Of a stretch of DNA of 64,000 nt, positions 57,214 to 64,000 are shown piece by piece; the first letter of the stretch is position 1, and each line of letters begins with the position of its first letter. The DNA is from Mycocentrospora acerina (Eukaryota; Ascomycota; Dothideomycetes; Pleosporales): contig JAKUHH010000395.1 in the NCBI GenBank assembly GCA_022701365.1, forward strand, positions 186,001 through 250,000. The letters are read 5' to 3'. The notes under the pieces were generated by a model. It worked only from the letters and a program-made list of their open reading frames with translations. It was not told the DNA's origin and searched no databases. The position numbers and the translations under genes are program-made.

Positions 57214-59874
57214 ATGGCGGATTGCTTTGCTGGAGCGCCGCCTGAGGCGGAGCCTTCGGTAGCCCGGAAAAACGCATGGAGGGCTAATTACAAGGACAAA
57301 GCTCCACACATCTAGAAGGTTCAGGAGATGATGGCTCAGCGGAGGTTTTACGATCCTTCTTCATACGTGACGAGAACTTGTCGCCAGCGTATCCTCCGCG
57401 ACTTCGAGTGGTTTTGCAAGGATATTAAGGGCCTCCAGAGTCGACAGGAGTACTGGCACAAGGACACTATCATCGACCTTCAAATTGAGTATCTCGGTGG
57501 TGTACCTCTGATTGCTCAAGGTGTTCTTGACGAGCGGGTTAAGGGTAAGCTCACACCAGTCATACAATTTTGCATATACGCTAACTAGCTTCGCGCAGTC
57601 GGAACACTCTATGAAATTAAGTATAGTCTCTACTGGTGGAATGCCGCATTTGTCGAAGGATTCGGCGGTATGTACCATAAGTGGCAAGTTGAGTTGATGA
57701 AGTGGATTTACCAAGTCGCCATGAGCCTACAGTTGCCTAAAGGCTCGTTCCAGAAGAATATGCTCTCGGATACTGAGCTGGATATGCTTTATTGTGTTGT
57801 TAAGGACGCTACAACAGGAGTCGATAGTCTTCAGCAGAATTACTGCGCTTGGCTACTTAGTTGGGTTACCGGCTGCCGCCCGGGGTCGATCACTGTAGGT
57901 CGCGGATACGCTGTTGGTGACGCTCTTCCTGGTGGTGGTTTGCGCCAATACAATGAGACACTTCGATGGAAGGACGTTCGTTTCTTCAAGAACGTATGCT
58001 TGCCTACAGCCTGTGTTTTGAACACTGCTAACTTTATCAGGACGGTGATATTGGCTTCGAACTTGAACTGAAGTATATCAAGACGGCGCGCGATGCGTAC
58101 AAGGTTGATTATGTCAACAAGCAGCGTAAGTTCACCTTCTTACGGCTCCCATCGTGGCGTTTGCATCTTGATGCGACTATTGTTGTACTTGGTCAAGCTA
58201 TCAAGCGCGGTCTCTTCCCTGGAGGGTTAGATTATGTCCGCAGCACAACCAACGCCTGGCTGAAGACAGACTCTAAGGTCAACGAGCAAGCGATCTTCAT
58301 CAAAGCCAACCGTGCTAGAGGGCTTAGACCAGAGTATCCGATGAAACAGCAAGCCTTAAATCCAATACTGCAGAGTACATTGGTTTCTGCCGGACTTCCC
58401 CAGCGGAATACTATGTATTCCTTTCGACGAACTGCTATTACAGACACGAAGCGTGCGCATGGTCTCAATATAGCTCAGGAGCTAGCAGGACATGAAGAGG
58501 GGTCGACTGCCACTGAGATGTACGATCCTGTTGGTTAAGGTGCCATTGATATCCAAGCATTGCGCCACCAGCTTCAAGATAAGGGGAAGTCAGAAGCAGA
58601 GATTAATCGCATGTTTCGTCAAGCATTCCAAACGGGCTACAAACAGCATAACGAGGACTATATGTCTACTCTCCGCGCTGAGCGTGACACGAGGCTGCAA
58701 GAGATTGTCAGGCAAGAGCAGGAGTACATTGACGCAGAGCGTGAAGTCAAGAACCTTATGGATGAGACTCAGTTATTTCTTCGCGACCGTTACAGCGGTC
58801 CCGAGACTGTTCCACGCGGTTATACTGGTCACGTTTCCGGTACCTTCAAGGCCATCCTGCGCACTATGTCAGATGGACAAGAGCTTCTTGACAAGTTCGA
58901 GAAGGTCACATACAAGCACAAACTTGTCAAGAAGAAGCTTAGACAGAAGCTAAAGCAGAAGGTACTAGATGAGATTGCTAATGAAATGAAGTCTTTGCTC
59001 AAAGACAGCCGCAAAGCATCAGGGCGTGGTCTTAGCGTGGGTGGCAACGGGAACGCTTCACGAGCTACCTACAAGCAAGCCAAGGATGTCAACACTGACC
59101 TTGAGCGCCTTACTACAGACTGACTATCAGCTATCAATGCGTTACGTGCTGAGGATGCAGATGACGATGGAGGCATGGAGGTTGACCACCTTGAGTTGGA
59201 CGTTGACGCTCTGGACGATTCCGAAGAGGATCCTCGAGCTGGGCCTGTAGAATGGGACCAGTACGAGAACGACGAAACTGTTCCAGTTGCACCGACTCTT
59301 GATGAAGATGAAGGTAGGCCTAAGGCTACTGACTAAGAGCGCGCTACTGCTCTAGAAGAATGGATCAACCATGTAAGTGTCATGCAAGCCAGACAGTAAC
59401 AGTGTGATAACATTTTTTTCTTAGTCTGCTCGTCCCATGTCTGATCTTACATGCTGGCGATGCGTTATGGATTTGACTGCCACCAAGGGCCATAAAGAAA
59501 AGAAGTGGAACCACGCCCAATTAAACAAGCATCTGAAGGGAAGTTTCCACACTCAACGCGGCCAGCTAAGCAGATCGTTTCAGGAGATTAAGCGAACCGG
59601 CTCCGGATCGTCGCAGAAGGTTGCCTGCCCGCTATGCCAGGCAACGTATAAAGAGTTCGGGAAGTTTATCAAACACATAGGGAAGCATCACCCCGAGCAG
59701 GTCGACAAGCCCGATGCTGATGAGGAAGATGATGAGGATAATGACGGGGTGGGCGGACATACTGGAGAAGTTCAGCAGGCGAACAATGAGGACGAACCAT
59801 TCGATTTCGCGATGACCCAGGAGGAGGAATCGGCGCCCGCCTTCACAGGTAAGGGTAAAGGTCGCGCATCTTAA
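57214..59874 (+). pseudogene. Tyrosine recombinase with C2H2 fingers, four nonsense codons
   Basis: One continuous gene model: ATG at 57214, introns with intact sites after ERVK (GTAAGC..GCGCAG), after FFKN (GTATGC..ATCAG) and after EEWINH (GTAAGT..TTAG), stop at 59872-59874. The recombinase core shows WVTGCRPGSI (first Arg), YSFRRTAITDTKRAHG (second Arg box), AQELAGHEEG and MYDP (His and Tyr). A coiled-coil region follows, then two finger-like motifs: LTCWRCVMDL..HAQLNKHLKGSFH, and VACPLCQATYKEFGKFIKHIGKHH. Four in-frame stops break it: TAG 57313, TAA 58536, TGA 59121, TAA 59334. Each is one C-to-T change from Gln or Arg. There are no frameshifts. Fungal tyrosine-recombinase elements (Cryptons, DUF3435 captains of Starships) are the nearest known classes; which one applies is undecided. 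Confidence 0.8.
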
Positions 59875-60324
59875 GTGCTTCTCATAGTTTTGCCTGCTCG
59901 TAAGGGCTATGACTGGGGTCCTAGAGACTACTGTCAGTATGCGCCACAAGTCTCTACTCCTGAAACTCCGCCTGCGTGCGTCTGGCGAGGACGAAAGGCA
60001 TCTAATTTGATGTCCTCGTGCGCCATGGGTGCCTGCTTCTACAAACACGCCTGAAATATGTCTCTTAATAGAGCAGAAAGGGTGTTTGATTTGCTTTCCA
60101 GCTCAGTGTATTATAGAATGCAGTAGTTCAAAAAACTTTGTTCATAAATTTTTCTGTAAGCGCAACATGTAAATGCGACAAAATTATGCTCCAACACAAG
60201 AATCAAGGCTATTTTCGTCTGTCACTATGCTACACGAAATGATCTTCAGTTTGCTCTTAACGAAGATCTTCAAGCCTGCAAAAAAAGCCGACGACCAGAC
60301 ATGATGGGAATCAAAAAAAAATGA
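59875..60324. other. Intergenic
   Basis: 3' flank of the recombinase pseudogene; AT-rich. No gene. Confidence 0.4.
60313..60321 (-). terminator. Pol III terminator of tRNA-Ala
   Basis: Nine T on the minus strand directly after the tRNA-Ala 3' end. Confidence 0.8.
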
Positions 60325-60421
60325 TGGACTTGCGGCGAATCGAACGCCGGACCTTTCCCACATTGAATCGAGGATATCGAATCGATGCTAAGGGAAAATT
60401 ATACCACTAAACCACAAGCCC
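60325..60421 (-). tRNA. tRNA-Ala (AGC) with 25-nt intron
   Basis: Complete cloverleaf on the minus strand. Acceptor GGGCTTG (60421-60415) pairs with CAAGTCC (60332-60326), including the G3-T70 pair that is the alanine identity element. The D-arm is GTTTAGTGGTATAAT. The anticodon stem is TTCCC/GGGAA with loop TT-AGC-A-T. The T-arm CGGCG/CGCCG encloses TTCGATT, and the discriminator is A. A 25-nt intron (60385-60361) lies between positions 37 and 38, the canonical site. The strong oligo-T terminator follows immediately. Confidence 0.88.
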
Positions 60422-61114
60422 ATTAAATGATTTGATGAAGATTCTGGCACTTTGATACATATTAAACTGTCACATTAGAGGAGAAGTATGTGTTTATTTC
60501 TTCCGATTAAATACTCTCTTCTAGAGTGGGTCTTTCGTTTATAACTTCCTTTGTTAGATTCAAAAGGCTATATACGCTCTGTTATGCACGATTCGATCTC
60601 CGAACATCAGCCTTTTTTCTGATACAGGTGCTTCCTACTTGAATTCTGTTTTAAAATTTATTCGACTCGCTGGGTTGAGATAAACCTAAATACGTCTGTT
60701 AAAAGCTTTTGGCTGCCTTCATAAGTTATAATACATGTCAACCGCCCTTGTCACCTTCCCGAAAGGCTTCGACACGCAGGTTTTAGCGTGACATGATGTG
60801 TTTCTCCTTTTACTATGCATGACGTCAACCACATAGATGACTGAAGCCTTTTTATTGGACTTTGCCTGATCGTGGATACCGTATGCACAGTTGATATCAG
60901 AGTTATGAGTAGGACCAGAAGGGAGTTATTTAGCGTTCTCAAGACTTTGGAGGAAAAGCCCATCTTGTCGTGTCAACACTACAATCACTACATGCATTCC
61001 GTCGCATATTTGATCTTAGACATCAAGGTTCTCGCAGGCTAACTCCTAATACCATCCCTTTCTGTAAATTCTCATCAAAGAACCATAAGATCTGGGATTG
61101 ACATCGCATAGAAG
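60422..61114. other. Intergenic
   Basis: Upstream of tRNA-Ala and of the phosphotransferase pseudogene. No gene supported. Confidence 0.4.
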
Positions 61115-63156
61115 ATGCGCGAAATGTCGCCTCGCATGACAACCGCTTTATCGGCCACTCGATGTCGGGCACTTTCCCGTGGTCATCGACTATTCAACGT
61201 CAAATTCAGGCCCTTCGGGCTCTCTAACAAGACGCGATCTATGTTATACCGACCAAAACTGTTAGCAGAGACAACTCATGGCGTTGGTATGATGATTCCA
61301 TCATACCCGACGTAAACAGTCACTATCTAATCCTGTGGAACTAGATGAAAGTATCTCTGAGGAAGACTTATATCGTTATACTCGACAACGATGGCTGTAG
61401 GAACTCCTCTAGACAGGCCTACCGAGAAAACTACTCACAACCATGCCTATAGAAAGAATGAGAAAGAAGAGTTAGCAAAACGCTATCTCAGATTTAGCTT
61501 ACCACATTTGCTTGAAGAGGCTATCAACGTTTGCAAAGGAGCCCATCACTGAACGTCGCTAAGTGGTCCCATAATGGGCATTTTTACTAAACCCCTGAGC
61601 AGGTACTCAAGTTTTGAAGTGTATTGAAGGCTTGCATAACAAGGCTTTTGTTCTCACTATGGATAACGGCGTGGAAGTTTTCGCCAAACTTTCAAATCCA
61701 AATGCCGGACCAGCCCAATACACGACCGCCTCCGAAGTTGCTACCCGGCAAATGGTATGTGTAGATGCCAGCCTGAGGATTACAAATAATTGACAGTATC
61801 AGCTCAGAGATATATTCAGTATTCATGTTCCTCGGGTGCTTGCGTGGTCTTGTGATGCTGCGAATAACCCGGTTCAGGCTGAATACATCATCGAAGAGAA
61901 AGTTCCTGGCGTTCGATTAGGTGCGGTATGGTATGGTTTGCCATGGAAATCAAAGCTAGATATCGTCAATCAAATCGCCCAATTTGATGGCTCACTAAGT
62001 TCCGTGAGATTCAAGGCTCATGGCTGCGTATACTTCAAAGAGGATCTGCAACGCTTCACCGGAAATTCAGAAGCCATACAAATCAAGTTAGGCCAGAAAG
62101 ACTCGACTCTTGAGCAATATGCAATGGGACCCCTAACAAAATCAGAATCTTGAATTAGTGGGCGCGAGCTGTTAGATCTTGATCGAGGCCCATGTACGTG
62201 AATGACCTAATACCAGATCCTGCGTAAGATACTGATTAGAACCAGGGGAAGATCCGCAAGCGTATGCGCAAGCAGTAGGTGCCAATGAGGAATTGTGGAT
62301 TAGAAATAGTGCCAAACCCCGAATGAACTACTACCGTTCTTCAAAAGATCCTGAACTCCCTGAAGACGCGCTTGAACTGCTTGCCAAGTATGAACAAGTC
62401 GCGTCATTTTTGGGTCCGGTATCAGAAAACGAGTCAGCTGACATTAAAGCTCTTTGGCATCCTGATCTCCATCTTGATAATATGTTTATAGATTCAGTAT
62501 CACATGAAATCACTGGCATCGTGGACTGACAATCAGCGGCAGTTGCACCGCTATTTTACCAGTCTGGTGTCCACAGAGCTTTTCGACATTACAAGACTGT
62601 TAGAGAGGGCTGGGTCATGCCCGAGAAGCCCGAAAACTTCGATACTCTGACCCCCGACGAGCAAAAGCAGATCGACCGCGATCTAGAGAGCGAAACGATA
62701 CACAAATACTACGAGCTCCAAACCATGAAGCGTGCACCAATTCACTAGGATGTTCTACAGCAATCATCAGTGCCTGTGCTTAGAAAGCCAGTCTGGCTTG
62801 TGACGGGCGTATGGGAAAACCGGGATACGTTCTTCCTACGGGACTCGCTCATTGCGCTTGTCGCCCAATGGGATGAAATCTTTGTGGAAGATACACCGTG
62901 CCCCATTATGTTTACGACAGAAGAACTTGAGCTGCATGCGAAGGAGGAAGAGAATATGGATGGTGTTGGACAAATGCTATCGCTATTTCAAGATCAGGGT
63001 GCTCTACCAGCAGATGGCATGGTGCAGCCGGGAGATTACCAAACCGCTGTTGAAAACAGCCATAAGTATAAAGAAATTTTCATTAATGCCGCTCAAAATG
63101 AGGATGAGAGGGACTTGTACTCCAATCTCTGGCCGTACCAGGAGAATTCTGAATAA
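61115..63156 (+). pseudogene. Aminoglycoside-phosphotransferase family (Aim9-like) pseudogene
   Basis: Remnant of a mitochondrial APH-family kinase-like protein. The N-terminal MREMSPRMTTALSATRCRALSRGHRLFNVKFRPFG looks like a presequence. After a badly damaged 300 bp the family sequence resumes: IEGLHNKAFVLTMDNGVEVFAKLSNPNAGPAQYTTASEVATRQM, intron (GTATGT..TATCAG), VPRVLAWSCDAANNPVQAEYIIEEKVPGVRLG, a second intron (GTACGT..ACCAG), then IKALWHPDLHLDNMFID (catalytic HPDLHxxN), and GIVD-stop-QSAAVAPLFYQSG. Stops at about 62152 (TGA), 62527 (TGA) and 62746 (TAG) fall where Trp is expected, so each is a G-to-A change. The C-terminus to 63156 is open. It cannot make a full protein. Confidence 0.8.
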
Positions 63157-64000
63157 AGATATGATTATATGTCCTGCTTTGTAAAATCTTGACCAATATT
63201 ATTTTACTAAGTCCATCTTTCTGGATCATACAAGTTTGTACAATCGTAACTTTGAAATTATAGAACTTTTCTTAGATGGAAGATACGATGAACGTTCAGA
63301 TGATCCTGCCAAGCCAACAGATCCGTTCGTGATTGAATGCGAAAGAAAAACGAGCCACTGACCTACAGGCCCGGCTTCATAAGAGGTTGCCAGAACGAAG
63401 CATGAATATCGTCTTTGGTGATTCATGGATGATGGGCATTCGATAGAGCGAATGTAAACATGGGCAACGTGTCCTACTGCTGAAACTTGACTCGCCGCTA
63501 TAACTTGCTTTCAAATACGATTAGGAACTATGATTTTTCAGCTGCATACTGTACAGGCCTATATAATTATGCACTAGTCACGACTCTTGGCGCTCCACAC
63601 TATTGTTGCTTCTGAAGTCTGACTCAAACTTTGATTGTCGACATTCTGGATGATACAAAAGTTTATCGCAGACTTGGCTATCTACCAAAACACATCTCTT
63701 GAAATCGATAGTTGAAGGATGATATGGGCAAATAATGCCCATTTCATACGGTTGAGTAGATTTCAAACCTGTCACAAGCTATTTCTAGTACGCCAAAACG
63801 ACCTGCCAAGCCAACAACATGCGGGGCATCATACAGGGGTCTCTCTGGTGGGAAACGACCATTCCCAATACGTTTCACATTTTCAGCCGTCTTAATCTTT
63901 GGCCTACTTCTATCCAGTAAAACACTAGCTGGCCGACTACCTATGCTGACATATAATCTTCGAGGATTCAGAGTTTATCTTTATTCGGGTCCCGAGCTGC
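63157..64000. other. Intergenic to window end
   Basis: No gene, RNA or repeat supported in the last 840 bp. Confidence 0.4.

Overview
This is nuclear DNA of a filamentous ascomycete (Pezizomycotina). The evidence is intron style (short introns of about 45-95 nt with GT..AG ends and CTAAC-like branch sites) and fungus-specific families: DUF3176, HET, Zn2Cys6, Ssr4/DUF1750, a GH76 wall mannosidase and alcohol oxidase. AT-enriched tracts carry C-to-T type damage that looks like repeat-induced point mutation (RIP). A Dothideomycete is plausible but cannot be proven from this window. Exon coordinates in the entries were worked out by hand from splice motifs and reading-frame continuity.

Layout. 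0-7 kb: 3' end of methylcrotonoyl-CoA carboxylase beta, a GH76 mannosidase and a DUF3176 membrane protein. 7.3-11.3 kb: an 18-bp minisatellite, a 51-bp tandem repeat and a decayed mobile-element ORF. That ORF stays in one frame for about 2.7 kb, has about 37 in-frame stops and carries a Ulp1/C48 protease-like box. It abuts a cytochrome P450 that lacks its N-terminal half. 12.4-18.2 kb: sparse, with one alpha/beta hydrolase. 18.2-25.5 kb: alcohol oxidase (GMC), a Zn2Cys6 regulator and a class-III aminotransferase. 26.1 kb: a tRNA-Phe with two insertions. 27.2-32.5 kb: a small zinc-binding protein, a CDF zinc transporter, an Ecm4-type glutathione transferase and a HET protein. 32.7-36.2 kb: a divergent pair of mitochondrial gene-expression proteins (bS18m and a PPR protein). 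36.7-46.1 kb: a Kelch membrane protein, a secreted tyrosinase and the SWI/SNF-RSC subunit Ssr4. 46.5-50.9 kb: a sesquiterpene synthase beside a P450. 52.1 kb: a multi-pass membrane protein. 53.2-60.4 kb: a block bracketed by a tRNA 3'-half relic and an intact tRNA-Ala, holding an intact SAP-like acidic protein divergent from a nonsense-riddled tyrosine recombinase with C2H2 fingers. 61.1-63.2 kb: an aminoglycoside-phosphotransferase-family (Aim9-like) pseudogene.

Most genes look like independent housekeeping or accessory loci. Possible functional groupings are the terpene synthase plus P450, the regulator/aminotransferase/oxidase trio, and the divergent mitochondrial pair. The most unusual observation is the tRNA-Phe gene. 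Besides the usual intron after position 37, its T-arm is split by 50 nt that begin GTTAGT, contain CTAAC and end TTAG. Removing them restores a perfect cloverleaf. The second is the YCA-context bias of the nonsense mutations in the mobile-element ORFs.
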